From Siphonodentalium dalli (Eukaryota; Mollusca; Scaphopoda; Gadilida; Siphonodentaliidae), in NCBI GenBank assembly GCA_032622095.1, contig CP136065.1, positions 94,125,343 to 94,189,342 on the forward strand: 64,000 nucleotides of DNA, read 5' to 3'. A program made the position numbers and the translations under genes. Numbering within the stretch: position 1 is the first letter of the stretch; every line of letters starts with the position of its first letter. The notes beneath the pieces are model-generated. The model was not told where the DNA came from. It saw only the letters and a program-made list of their open reading frames with translations, and did not search any database. Below, one piece after another: positions 32,358 through 44,679 of this stretch.

Positions 32358-32693
32358 TACCGCTATACTTAAAGTAATTGACCACCAGTAACGTGGTGTC
32401 ACCCCGTTAATATGGCGGTACTATACCGCGGTATCCTCCAATACCGCGGTACTGATACTGCTTGTTAATGCGAACAAGTATGTGTGAGTAAATACCTCCC
32501 CTCAAAGAGTTCCATGAAAATCACCGCGGTATTCAACAAAATTAATGCGGTGCCCGCTAAAAGACCGCGGTATCATTATCGCCCAATACCGTAACTCCAC
32601 CGCCATGACCGTCTCGATACCGCTACCGTTTATAACCGGTATCACCGGGGTATCACCCCGTTTTTCTGTTCAATTACTTTGAGAATAGCGGTA
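32358..32693. mobile_element. TIR element full of CCGCGGTA motifs, 336 bp
   Basis: Ends TACCGCTATACTTAAAGTAA and its inverse (TTACTTTGAGAATAGCGGTA). CCGCGG occurs four times, with further TACCG motifs throughout. It is strikingly CpG-rich against its surroundings. No target duplication was clear. Confidence 0.65.
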
Positions 32694-32699
32694 ACACAA

Positions 32700-33550
32700 A
32701 TCGTCGGATCACACTCTGAGATTTCCCGGATCAAATCAGATCACACTCCTACAGATATTGCCGAGATGTCCGGAATTAACAATGACAGACTATGTATCTG
32801 TTAAAAATAGAGTATGTACTAAATACTACTATGTAACGAAAATAGGATATCAGAAACGTTATTTGCTCAGATAGTAAGTTAATAATCCGTATAACATCAC
32901 CAAAGTAACAATTTTCAAAATGAAGACTGTCAATGTATTTGGCAGGATTTATTGCATTTCAATCTATAACCACCACTTTGAGATGTATTAATTTTCGTGA
33001 TAACTTGTTACCTTCTTTGGGATTGTGGTTGTTGTTGGTTTCCGTAGTCACTAGCGGCATCAGCAACACCTATACGAAACTTCGGTGTCTGGATTCTGAC
33101 CCGAAAAAATTTACACACTTCCGGTTAATGTTGATTGGCTGAGGCGTCAAACAACCCGCGAAAAAATCTCGCCAAACTGAGCACAGCAGTTTTTCATCGC
33201 ACTGAGCACACGGGGCGTGACGGGGCCATGTGTGTGGGCCCCACTCATCACAAGGGCGTGCAGTAGAGGCCTACTAGAAGGTGTGTATTTATTTGTGATT
33301 TTCGAGTAAACATTAAACGGAACCCGAGTTTTAATGTCACAGACGAACTAGACTTTGAGATGTGTAACCCTTTTACCGGCATATTTTGGAGATCCTCCAG
33401 GGGTGTCTTTTTGCACTATACAATGCGACATCATTGACCAATTCAGCGATACTAAAATACCAATAGTCTATATCTGTATTTTAGTACACCCAGGGGCCTC
33501 TGTATACGATTAGTTGTTTCCGAGGAACATTTATTCTACATCACTGATTA
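32700..33550. other. No gene recognised
   Basis: The stretch has moderate CpG content (AACCCGCGAAAAAATCTCGCC, 33150-33240) that could mark a promoter, but no exon, repeat family or poly(A) signal could be supported. Confidence 0.3.
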
Positions 33551-33558
33551 TGTGTGTA

Positions 33559-33764
33559 CGCGGCCCTGCCATTAACTCGCACTGATATTGGATCCACCAG
33601 GTCCGGTTCCGTGGTTTTAGTACTAAGGTCAAAGTTATGGAGTGGCATGCTACTCTAGAACTTTGACCTGTAGCCGTGACTAAAATCGTGGAACCGGGGC
33701 TGGATGGATATCTGAAACAACGGAACGGAGCTGCATTGACGGATCCAACACGGCCGCGACCAAG
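33559..33764. repeat. Palindromic repeat of the 49.9-kb family
   Basis: GCGGCC, ATTGGATCCACCAG, GGTTCCGTGGTTTTAGTACT and AGGTCAAAGTTATGGAGT are mirrored by ACTTTGACCTGTAG, GTGGAACCGGGGCTGG and GGATCCAACACGGCCGC. It matches the hairpins at 49861-50354. Confidence 0.7.
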
Positions 33765-34280
33765 TGGTCCCGCTATCAGAAAGCACATTATGTACATGTA
33801 TATTGAATATGAAGTTGTCCGATATAATATCTCATTTATCTGGATCACTTATTGTTTCGGAAATAATATTTTTGAAGATTTTTACGGAATTGAAAACTTA
33901 TACTAATACTCGGAATCAAGACTTAACATGTTGTTTAGTTTAATACTGGTTTTGGTTTGGAATTTATTGATAATGTCCATAAAACAAACGATCTATGCAT
34001 CACTACACCTGAATTTGTCATCCATGGGGGGGGGGGTCAACCATTGGTCAACTAAATTATAAATGACTATTGAAGTTCAACGTGAATTTGGATTTCGTAA
34101 ATAATGAAAGTGAAATATCCGTTATTAAATTTGAAAACACAACCGTTCGTTTTGAAACAATGTATATTGACTAATATTTTTATTTTAGTTTTATTGGCAT
34201 ATATTTATTTTGTTTCGACGCATATTGTTCGGCTAAACGGCCACCCATGGCTATAATCGCAACCCCCTTCCGTCGTGCAT

Positions 34281-34830
34281 TTCTACAAACTTGCATCAAT
34301 CTACGATTCATCGATCCACCAAAACATCTTCAAAATCGTCTCTGAGATCGCAAATCCAAATGGTCTCATGTTTTCTGTGTGTGATCCTTCAGTGAATATG
34401 TGATTCAGATTTGTTCGAAATGATCCAGCCTATTGAAATTGGAGAGGAACCAGGGATTAACTCGCCTTCTCCCAAATAACGCAGCGAAACCTAGAACATC
34501 TTTCCGAAACAATTAGGCTTATATGGGCTAGGTCTTCATGTAAGACGCACGAAATATATATATATGTATATATATATGTATATATATATATGTATATATA
34601 TATATATGTATATATATGTATATATATATATATTTCGTGCGTCTTACATGAAGACCTAGCCCTTATATGGTATGTATACGTTCATGCATGTGCTCGCAAA
34701 ATCGACATACATTCTTTTGCAGTCATTTCGATATATACAGAAGCTACAATGTTCCAGAAATCGAATGCAAAAATGCTTATAAAATTCATCTGTACCATAT
34801 ATATATATAGCTAACTATGTATGTTCTAAA
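34281..34830. repeat. Segment A of the tandem duplication, copy 1
   Basis: It matches 37209-37599 (segment A') from TTCTACAA through CTAACTAT.TATGTT. The size difference is mostly a 138-bp palindrome at 34525-34662 that A' lacks. Confidence 0.9.
34525..34662. mobile_element. 138-bp perfect-arm palindrome inserted in segment A
   Basis: Arms GGGCTAGGTCTTCATGTAAG and CTTACATGAAGACCTAGCCC continue through ACGCACGAAATATATATA. The centre is (TATA)n with GTA interruptions. TTATAT flanks both sides, and the corresponding site in A' (near 37430) is empty. Confidence 0.8.
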
Positions 34831-34938
34831 TAAAAACTATGTAGTTCAACGTGTAGCTATGCTATATTTAAATTTGCCTTGTAAATATAGCACGTAATTA
34901 TCTCGCACGAATCAATCATATATATACTGGTATTTTAA

Positions 34939-35376
34939 AGGTACTCAATCCGATTCGACGGTCCCCATATCATCAGACCCCAATAACAACAACACTTTTG
35001 AAATGCCACTTCAGTTATCAGAATCGAGTAATTGCCCAAAATAATGCTAACCACAAACAATAGTATAAAATTGCCCGTAAACCTGTTATTTATCAACATT
35101 TTGTTCAACGAAATTTTTCCGGTTTGTCAATTAATATTTAACACAAAAAAGCCACTTGATTTTAGAGCTACCCATCTTCATCCGTAATTTGGTCTTCTCA
35201 TCGACTGTTTACTGGGCCACTTAAAATTATCGGTGGTGAAAAATAATAGACTTCAAAAATCGATATCTGATCACTCTGAGCTTTGATGGGTGGGTTCCTC
35301 GACTCGAATCAAATATCTTTTACACCCGAAGCCACGGAAATAGTAATTTACGAGCGTTAATTCGGATTATGCATCT
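34939..35376. mobile_element. P5 TTAA element, 438 bp (copy in B)
   Basis: TTAA (34935-34938) then AGGTACTCAATCCGATTCG; right end CGGATTATGCATCT then TTAA (35377-35380). The second copy is 40993-41430. Confidence 0.85.
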
Positions 35377-35691
35377 TTAAGGCAACGTGTTAGTAGCACC
35401 GTTGTATGTGGAACTACCGAAAGTTTACTTCTTATGTCGTTAGAGATATGAGAAAATGCCTGCAAAAATTCCACGCAAACTTGCCAGTGTATGAACGTAC
35501 CCTTAGATTCATTCGGCTTCGATCTGATATCGTGGTAGCCGGATGACATATTCAGATATATTCAACAAGTTTTAGGAAACTACCTGGACGCTTAGTCTCA
35601 CGAGCCTGTAAATACATCACCACCAACGTAGCTGCTTTTTAAAATGAAATAACTCCCAACGTGTGTATGCTGATAATTGGAATATTCAGTT

Positions 35692-36580
35692 ATCACACCG
35701 TATTACCGATCCGGATTACCACCGGTCACGATGCGGATCACTACCGGCTGTTTTGACAAAAGCGTGCCACGTGGCATCATTGTAGTTGGATCATTTTCGC
35801 CCTACATTCTGTGGAAGGTGTGAATTTTTTCTCCCTTCGTGTATAGGAGTAACTGGGCTAGCGGAGGACGCCGATAAATCTGATAAGTATACAATATATG
35901 TTCACTTATTCTTATATTTGTAACGCATGTTTACCATTGTGTTTCATTATTTCGAGCAGTAGCTGATATGGATGGTTCATGTTTTATTTCTTTATGCGGT
36001 ATTCTCGTGGTACGAAAAGATAGACCATTTACTAAGTCATTCGCCTAATGTACACGTTTGTATGTTCGATTTGTGGCCATCTGGGACGTTTTGAACATAG
36101 ATACCCATGAAATGAACGGGTACGGATATGTACCGGCAAATAGTGAACGGTGCCGATCCGCATCCTGTTTTTTGGAACCCATGAGTATGGAAATCGATAC
36201 TACGCGTTTAATTTACATTCAACTTGACAAACCATATTGCCATTTTGTACAGTTATGGACATTCTTGTATACGCAACAGAAATAAGAGAAAATTCCATGC
36301 ATTTGCATCATGTATTGTGCCAATGAAGATAAATAATGGGCCACGTGCAACTAGATCCTAGTAACATATGCTACCTCTAAGGTTATCGTAGGCGATTATT
36401 TTATATTTTCTTGGCGTGGCCATTTTCTAATGTATGTAAGAAAGACGGCGGCAACAAACTTTGTGTGGGTTACATTCAGATATATAATATAATTAACGTT
36501 TGTTACACAAATTGCCACTTTCAGCCGGTAGTGATCCGCATCGTGACCGGTGGTAATCCGGATCGGTAATACGGTGTGAT
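35692..36580. mobile_element. DNA transposon with 59-bp perfect TIRs, 889 bp (copy in B)
   Basis: The first 59 bases (from ATCACACCGTATTACCGATC to CGGATCACTACCGGCTG) are exactly inverted at the right end. No transposase is visible and no target duplication is certain. The open frame at 36058-36285 is conserved in the duplicate only because the duplication is recent; it is disrupted by a one-base indel there and is not called a gene. Confidence 0.8.
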
Positions 36581-36665
36581 CACCATTAATGCCAACAAGG
36601 CTATACAAATCATATCTCATGCATTGATAGACTATTTGATGCAGATACAGTTATTTCGCTATTAA

Positions 36666-36890
36666 AGGTACTCAATCCGATCAGACGCTCCTATATTACT
36701 ATTTCTTTGGCTTCGGGTGTTATAAATATTTGATTCGAGTCGAGGAACCTACACACCAAAGCTCAGAGTGATTAGATATCGATTTTTGAAGTTAGTTATT
36801 TCAATTGTTTGTGGGCCAGAAACACGGGGTCAAGCGGACGGTCTTGCAGATAAAGATGGATAACTCTAAAATCAAGTGGTAATAATATTT
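36666..36890. repeat. P5 element, left part only
   Basis: TTAA (36662-36665) then AGGTACTCAATCCGATCAG, continuing through TTGATTCGAGTCGAGGAACC to AACTCTAAAATCAAGTGG. It then runs into R2-like sequence without a right terminus. The duplicate begins at 42722. Confidence 0.75.
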
Positions 36891-37208
36891 TGTGTATCTG
36901 ATCTGGCGATTCGCAAATTAAGTGGGCATTTAAAGTGATGTGAAATACTCCGGTGGGATGATCACATAGAAATTGAGAATAATCTTTCTCAAAGTAGTTA
37001 TTTTTACGAATATTAATCCAAATTGACCATATACACTGTCATTCTTATATATTAATTAATTGCAATGACTCTCGATGGCGAAATCATTTGTGTTAGATTA
37101 TCGCCGATAGTTGCGTCCCGAATCGAAATGTAAATATTTACAATTGGGCGTAGTTTAGACGATGTTTTTCTATGGAGTGGTATGGTCGATTTCTTTCAAA
37201 TTTTCGGC

Positions 37209-37599
37209 TTTCTACAAGCATGCATCAATCTACGATTCATCGATCCACCAAAACATCTTCAAAAATCGTCTCTGAGATCGCAAATCCAAATGATCTCATG
37301 TTTTCTGTGTGTGATCCTTCAGTGAATATATGATTCAGATTTGTTCGAAATGATCCAGCCTATTGAAATTGGAGAGGAATCAGGGATTAACTCGCGTTCT
37401 CCCAAATAACTCATCGAAACCTAGGCTTATAGGGTATATGTATACGTTCATGCATGTGCTCGCAAAATCGACATACATTCTTTTGCAGTCCTTTCGATAT
37501 ATACAGAAGCTACAATGTTCCAGAAATCGAATGCAAAAATGCTTATAAAATTCATCTGTACCATATATATATATAGCTAACTATATATGTTATAAATAA
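37209..37599. repeat. Segment A' of the tandem duplication
   Basis: It matches 34281-34830 and directly follows segment B, as expected for a tandem duplication of A-B. Confidence 0.9.
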
Positions 37600-38689
37600 C
37601 AAGACAGTCAATGACTGTGGGGTCGTTCACCAGACTGCAAAGACTGATAAGACTGGGACTCTGGAGACCAAAACAGTCAGCACTTTTCATAATCACTTTA
37701 AAAGAAGTAGATTTAAACAGGATATGTGGCTAGAGAGACTTAGCTTGGTAAAAAAACCACCTTGAAATTGCCAACTGTACACTACTGATCACCCCCCTCC
37801 TCCAGCTCAACAAGTCCCCTCCCAACCGGGATCCAGACTCCCAAGTCTTAGGTTGGAATTTCACAACCGACACCTCAAACTTTCTCAATTGTTGGAAATT
37901 TCCAATCTCACAAGCGCCTTTTTCTAAAACCATTTAAACATGTTTGAAGCCCAATTATCCATGGACCCAAAACACAATACATGTATGTCAGACCAATCAG
38001 TCAGTTCCAAGGTAGATGTTTTAATGAATTTGGTATTTCTATGATTTTATTGGACACAAAAGTGTTAACTCCCCATAGACTGCCATTTCTTGACAGGTTG
38101 ACCTCATTTTAACAAATCTGTATCTCAGTCACTAAAGGATCTTCCTGATTCCTCCATACTATATGTAAGCTAAATAGTCCAAAATCCCTTGAGAAGACAT
38201 TTTAAGAATTACTATAGAGACATATAGTTATGTCCCTGGTCCCACCCTATTTAACTGGGTGACCCCATCTGAATAAATTTGAATCCCAGACACCAAAGAA
38301 CCCTTCATACAAATCATAAATATCAGTCAAATAGACCTGATGGTCCTTGTGAAGGAAGCATATTAAGAGGGAAACTGTCCTTCGCTTGGCCCCTATTTGA
38401 CCAGGTGACCCCATTAAAAAAATCTGAATTGCAGTCAAGGAAGAACATTCCATTCTATATAAGCCAACTAGTTCTTGCAAACATATTTTAAGAATTACTA
38501 TGTAGTGAAATAGTTAAGTCTCTTGCTCTGCCCTTATTTGACTTTGTGATCCCATTTTCACAAATCTGATAAGGATAAAAATTAAGTTCCCCAGTTGAAG
38601 TTGGTGATATTCACCCATTGGGCACCTCATTTATGAATTTTATTTTCTGCAAATTAGGGGATATAGAAACTTCCTAGAAGGGAAATTTA

Positions 38690-39700
38690 ACTAACAACAA
38701 TGTAAATTTGATACCATAGATACTTCCCAGAAGATGAGGCCTAAGCAGAATGAGGACGCCAGAGGGTGAATTTGGTGATGCTAGCCTGCTGTGCCGGATA
38801 GCATCACAAAAAGCGTGTCTATTCCAACATTGTGTATGCCTGGCCTCAAGCAACACAATGTATTATACAACAAGCCTTGAAATAGTGTGATAGTGTGTCT
38901 GTCATTTGCAGAGTGAGGTCCCCAGAGGGTGAATTTAGTTATGCTAAATTCACCCTCTGGGGACCTCATTCTGATAAAGTCCTCAACTGCTATGGAAGAC
39001 CTAGAATAAAATTGAATTTCCCCAGTTGAAGTTGGTGATGTTCACCCATTGGGCCCCTCAATTATGAATTTTATCTTCTGCAAATTAGGGGATATAGAAA
39101 CTTCCTAGAAGGGAAATTTAACTAACAACAATGTAAATTTGATACTATAGATACTTCCCAGAAGATGAGGCCTAAGCAGAATGAGGTCCCCAAATGGTGA
39201 ATTTGGTGATGCTAGCCTTGAATCAAGCTTTGAAATAGTCTGTCTGTTATTTGCAGAATGAGGTACCCAGAGGGTGAATTTAGTGAGGCTATCCTGCACA
39301 GCGGGCTAGTATCACTAAATTCACCCTCTGGGGACCTCATTCTGATAAGGCCCTCAACTGCTATGGAAGACCTAGAATAAGATTGAAGTTCCCCAGTTGA
39401 AATTGGTGATGTTCACCCATTGGGCACCTCAATCATGAATTTTATCTTCTGCAAATTAAGGGATACAGAAACTTCCTAGAAGGGAAATATAACTAACAAC
39501 AATGTAAATTTAATACTATAGATACTTCACAGAAGATGAGGCCTAAGCAGAATGAGATCTTGAGACTCTAGATACTTCCCAGAAGATGAGGCCTAAGCGG
39601 AATAAGGTTCTCAGAGGGTGTATTTGGTTATGCTAGCCTGCTGTGTAGGATAGCGTCACTAAATTCACCCTCTGTGAACCTCATTCAACAAATGCCAGGC
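38690..39700. repeat. Nested copies of the GAATGAGGTCCCCAGAGGG palindrome
   Basis: The hAT-type palindrome family recurs at about 38745-38985, 39170-39350 and 39590-39710, with a spacer that repeats itself (GAAACTTCCTAGAAGGGAAA...GATACTTCCCAGAAGATGAG) about every 400 bases. This looks like local tandem amplification of a MITE plus spacer. Confidence 0.7.
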
Positions 39701-40776
39701 ACTCTGAGAAAATGAAATTAATCTGATTTTAATGACCACTGAGTGATAATGTAAACAACAAGGGTGCTTCATTGATAACACCATTAATCTCATTTAAATT
39801 ATGGATGACATGAATACACTCCCTGGGGACTCTATCTGTGGTGTCTATCAGTTCATAGGAGAGTTGCCTTGTAATGGGAATTTAAAAAAAAACTTTATTT
39901 ACCTGTGAGTTAGGATATGAGATAGGGTGGAATGCTGTTGGTTGGGGGCAGGGTGGGTTTCTGGGTCATGTGGGGGGGGGGTGATATTTGTTTTTGTATG
40001 TTAAATTGATCAAGGAGTTCCTGAATTTTTTATTATTTTTAGGGGAATTATGGCCCTGGCTCCACCACTATTTGACCCAGTGACCCCATTTGAACAAATC
40101 TGAACCCCAGTCATTCAATGACCCCACATACCAAATATAAACTAAATCGGCATAATGCTTGTTGACAAGAAGTCGTTATAAGAATTACCAAGGAGGAATA
40201 TAGTTATGGCCCTGGTTTCGCAACTGTTTGACACAGTGACCTCATTTGAACAAATCTTAATGACAGTCACCTAGGGAACATCCACACCAAATATGATCAA
40301 AATGCAAAAATGTAATTTTTTGGTTTTTAGAGTTATGTCACTGGCTCTGCCCCTAATTGACCCAGTGACCCAATTTGAACAAATCTGATTCCCAGTCATC
40401 CAAGGTCTCTCAGTACCAAATATAAGCTAATTCGGCCAAATATTTTTGTAGAAGAAGTCATTGTAAGAATTACTATGAGTTATGGCACTGGTTTCTCAAC
40501 TAATTGACCGGGTGACCTCATTTGAACAAATCTGAACACCAGTCACCCAAGGACCCTCCATACCAAATATTAGCTAAATCGGCACAATGGTTATGGACAA
40601 GAAGTCGTTGTAAGAATTACGGTGGAGGAATAGAGTTATGGCCCTGGTTTCGCAACTATTTGACCCAGTGACCTCATTTGAACAAATCTGAATGAGAGTC
40701 ACCTAGGGAACATCCACACCAAATATGAACCAATTCGGTCTTCCGGTTTCAGAGGAGAAGATGTTCAAAGAATTGT

Positions 40777-40835
40777 TGACGGACGGACGGATGGACGGAC
40801 GGATGGACGGACGGATGGACGGACGGACGACGGAC
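40777..40835. repeat. GGAC/GGACGGAT simple repeat
   Basis: GGACGGACGGATGGACGGAC units repeat immediately before the terminal stem of the 37600-40882 element. Confidence 0.9.
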
Positions 40836-40882
40836 GAGGAGTGATGACTATAGCTCCACCGGAGACTTCGTCTCAGGTGAGC

Positions 40883-43264
40883 TAAAAACTATGTAGTTCA
40901 ACGTGTAGCTATGCTATATTTAAATTTGCCTTGTAAATATAGCATGTAATTATCTCGCAAGAATCAATCATATATATATACTGGTATTTTAAAGGTACTC
41001 AATCCGATTGGACGGTCCCCCATATCATCAGACACCAATAACAACAACAACTTTGAAATGCCGCTTCAGTATCAGAATCGAGTAATTGCCCAAAATAATG
41101 CTAACCACAAACAATAGTATAAAATTGCCCGTAAACCTGTTATTTATCAACATTTTGTTCAACGAAATTTTTCCGGTTTGTCAATTAATATTTAACACAA
41201 AAAAGCCACTTGATTTTAGAGCTACCCATCTTCATCCGTAATTTGGTCTTCTCATCGACTGTTTACTGGGCCACTTAAAATTATCGGTGGTGAAAAATAA
41301 TAGACTTCAAAAATCGATATCTGATCACTCTGAGCTTTGATGGGTGGGTTCCTCGACTCGAATCAAATATCTTTTACACCCGAAGCCACGGAAATAGTAA
41401 TTTACGAGCGTTAATTCGGATTATGCATCTTTAAGGCAACGTGTTAGTAGCACCGTTGTATGTGGAACTACCGAAAGTTTACTTCTTATGTCGTTAGAGA
41501 TATGAGAAAATGCCTGCAAAAATTCAACGCAAACTTGCCAGTGTATGAACGTACCCTTAGATTCATTCGGCTTCGATCTGATATCGTGGTAGCCGGATGA
41601 CATATTCAGATATATTCAACAAGTTTTAGGAAACTACCTGGACGCTTAGTCTCACGAGCCTGTAAATACATCACCACCAACGTAGCTGCTTTTTAAAATG
41701 AAATAACTCCCAACGTGTGTATGCTGATAATTGGAATATTCAGTTATCACACCGTATTACCGATCCGGATTACCACCGGTCACGATGCGGATCACTACCG
41801 GCTGTTTTGACAAAAGCGTGCCACGTGGCATCATTGTAGTTGGATCATTTTCGCCCTACATTCTGTGGAAGGTGTGAATTTTTTCTCCCTTCGTGTATAG
41901 GAGTAACTGGCTAGCGGAGGACGCCGATAAATCTGATAAGTATACAATATATGTTCACTTATTCTTATATTTGTAACGCATGTTTACCATTGTGTTTCAT
42001 TATTTCGAGCAGTAGCTGATATGGATGGTTCATGTTTTATTTCTTTATGCCGCGTATTCTCGTGGTACGAAAAGATAGACCATTTACTAAGTCATTCGCC
42101 TAATGTACACGTTTGTATGTTCGATTTGTGGCCATCTGGGACGTTTTGAACATAGATACCCATGAAATGAACGGGTACGGATATGTACCGGCAAATAGTG
42201 AACGGTGCCGATCCGCATCCTGTTTTTTGGAACCCATGAGTATGGAAATCGATACTACGCGTTTAATTTACATTCAACTTGACAAACCATATTGCCATTT
42301 TTGTACAGTTATGGACATTCTTGTATACGCAACAGAAATAAGAGAAAATTCCATGCATTTGCATCATGTATTGTGCCAATGAAGATAAATAATGGGCCAC
42401 GTGCAACTAGATCCTAGTAACATATGCTACCTCTAAGGTTATCGTAGGCGATTATTTTATATTTTCTTGGCGTGGCCATTTTCTAATGTATGTAAGAAAG
42501 ACGGCGGCAACAAACTTTGTGTGGGTTACATTCAGATATATAATATAATTAACGTTTGTTACACAAATTGCCACTTTCAGCCGGTAGTGATCCGCATCGT
42601 GACCGGTGGTAATCCGGATCGGTAATACGGTGTGATCACCATTAATGCCAACAAGGCTATACAAATCATATCTCATGCATTGATAGACTATTTGATGCAG
42701 ATACAGTTATTTCGCTATTAAAGGTACTCAATCCGATCAGACGCTCCTATATTACTATTTCTTTGGCTTCGGGTGTTATAAATATTTGATTCGAGTCGAG
42801 GAACCTACCCACCAAAGCTCAGAGTGATTAGATATCGATTTTTGAAGTTAGTTATTTCAATTGTTTGTGGGCCAGAAACACGGGGTCAAGCGGACGGTCT
42901 TGCAGATAAAGATGGATAACTCTAAAATCAAGTGGTAATAATATTTTGTGTATCTGATCTGGCGATTCGCAAATTAAGTGGGCATTTAAAGTGATGTGAA
43001 ATACTCCGGTGGGATGATCACATAGAAATTGAGAATAATCTTTCTCAAAGTAGTTATTTTTACGAATATTAATCCAAATTGACCATATACACTGTCATTC
43101 TTATATATTAATTAATTGCAATGACTCTCGATGGCGAAATCATTTGTGTTAGATTATCGCCGATAGTTGCGTCCCGAATCGAAATGTAAATATTTACAAT
43201 TGGGCGTAGTTTAGACGATGTTTTTCTATGGAGTGGTATGGTCGATTTCTTTCAAATTTTCGGC
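40883..43264. repeat. Segment B' of the tandem duplication (2382 bp)
   Basis: It matches 34831-37208 throughout and contains the second copies of the P5 element (40993-41430), the TIR element (41746-42636) and the partial P5 (42722 on). Sequence after 43264 is unrelated to that after 37208. Confidence 0.95.
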
Positions 43265-43619
43265 GATGTTAGTAGAATGCTACATTCCCAAAACATGGCA
43301 TATAGCGCCTGAGTACTAACTTACCCATTTCACGCACCGAACAAGTCCATAATATGTCTTTAACAATGAAAATAAGATCAAACTAGATCTAGTTTTACAT
43401 GTATACTTGCTAATGGCAGTTGTTTTACAAACTGTTATAAAATTCATGTTATTTCCCATGAACCCATTGCGAAGATAAGAAGGATAACTTTATACATTGA
43501 TGTTTGAGCTTTTATTCACAGGAATTGTGCAAACAGAATCACACAAGTGAATGGTCATTATGGTATAATTTTACAGCAGCCGTTGTAACATTGCATGATT
43601 AATTATCTATTTCATGAAA

Positions 43620-43867
43620 ACATGTACTCATTGACAAGCAATTCACGTGTGAAGTTATCAAATGAAATTTCAACAAACGACCATCTATTGAACTTATCAT
43701 CTGAACAATTCCCAGACCAACGAATAAGCATCGCCTGCGTTGTCTGTTATATTTTCGTTTGTCTGTCGTCTGCTTACATTTCATAAAGACCCCTCCAAAC
43801 TAATTATAGACAATTCCAATGCATACCTTAATAAATGAAAGGGAGAATGCATCCAGTAAAGAAAGGG
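43620..43867. mobile_element. P3 TTAA MITE, left end lost
   Basis: The right end CATCCAGTAAAGAAAGGG is followed by TTAA (43868-43871). Interior ACCCCTCCAAACTAATTATA and TCAACAAACGACCATC match the other P3 copies. Confidence 0.7.
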
Positions 43868-43879
43868 TTAATTTTAAAT

Positions 43880-44370
43880 ATGTTTCTTTCATTCAAACAG
43901 GGCTCACGCTTTACGACAGATGAGTGAAAATTCCGCTAGTTATAATTCGATACAAGAATTATATAGAATCTGTGATTTCGCCAACGGAAGTCTATTGTCA
44001 TCATATGCCATATTATTATTAATCCCTCTTGGTTTCAAGCAAATAAGTCATTGAAATAATGCCCCTTGGCATTTGTGTAGGGTCATGTAGCATAAAAAGA
44101 TCTGGCAGCTGAATGGAACATGTACATGTAATACCTTAGGTTTGTTCCAATATGATTAAAAGAAAATCCACCATTTTGTATGAAATTTTTCGCTAACGTC
44201 CACGTTGAATGCCATAATGGGGAGGGTGTGTGTATTTTTACATATTGCACGAAAGCAGCGCCCCCTCGGTAAGAATTTTGATGAAGCGTAGCAAGGGAGA
44301 TAACTCTAGCATGTAGTTTGGTATTTTGTGCACTGAAATTTTGTGCAAAAAAGTGGGCACATTTCTTAAT
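43880..44370. other. No gene recognised
   Basis: The stretch carries no recognised repeat and no convincing exon. Confidence 0.3.
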
Positions 44371-44380
44371 GCCAAATTAA

Positions 44381-44564
44381 CCCTTCTGTATACTAAATGG
44401 ATTATACTACATTGGAAAGGTCTATTATTCACCTGGAGGGGGTGTTCAGAAAAAATAAGCAGACGACAGATAATCATAAAGTGCAGAAGGAGTCCTATTT
44501 ATTGGAGGCAAATGTTCAGTTTGTTGAACTTATTATTCACCAATGAGTATTTAGTATATCGCTT
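44381..44564. mobile_element. P3 TTAA MITE, reverse orientation, partial
   Basis: TTAA (44377-44380) then CCCTTCTGTATACTAAATGG, followed by ACCTGGAGGGGGTGTTCAG, the inverse of the interior of the other copies. It ends near ATGAGTATTTAGTATA without TTAA. Confidence 0.7.
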
Positions 44565-44679
44565 ACAATCATGAATTGCTCACAGTAAATGGTCCAATGT
44601 CAACTGTGATGTCGACTCACAGAAGTCACAAAACTCATGCAGTCTCGAACTGGGACCACGTACTCCCTACTGTGAAATA

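Larger units (their letters stand above)
34831..37208. repeat. Segment B of the tandem duplication, copy 1 (2378 bp)
   Basis: It matches 40883-43264 almost base for base, from TAAAAACTATGTAGTTCAAC to CTTTCAAATTTTCGGC. Differences are scattered substitutions and single-base indels (near 35029, 36000 and 36245). It holds a P5 element (34939-35376), a TIR element (35692-36580) and a second P5 start (36666). Confidence 0.95.
37600..40882. mobile_element. 3.3-kb repeat inserted between duplicated segments
   Basis: It begins CAAGACAGTCAATGACTGTG and ends GTCTCAGGTGAGC. TAA flanks both sides (37597-37599, 40883-40885); the unduplicated junction at 34828-34840 has a single TAA, so the duplication is 3 bp. 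A 10-bp stem (CACCGGAGAC / GTCTCAGGTG) closes the right end, just after a GGAC/GGACGGAT array (40777-40835). The interior holds degenerate units (CAACTATTTGACCCAGTGACC, GAACAAATCTGAA) and nested palindromes. The end GTGAGCTAA also resembles a Helitron CTRR end, but the target base is not T. Confidence 0.75.

Noticed and set aside
36058-36285. Open frame of 75 codons, also present in the duplicated copy at 42113.
   Set aside because: It lies inside a TIR transposon. A one-base insertion changes its end in the other copy, so conservation reflects recent duplication, not selection.
37600-40882. Calling this element a Helitron because it ends in a stem followed by GAGCTAA.
   Set aside because: The base after the end is A rather than T, a 3-bp TAA duplication is present, and the start does not read TC. 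Helitrons do not duplicate the target.
43266-43400. Minus-strand segment ending GAAATGG|GTAAGT with about 20 open codons.
   Set aside because: The upstream acceptor is weak and the peptide has no support; a donor-like GTAAGT alone is not enough.
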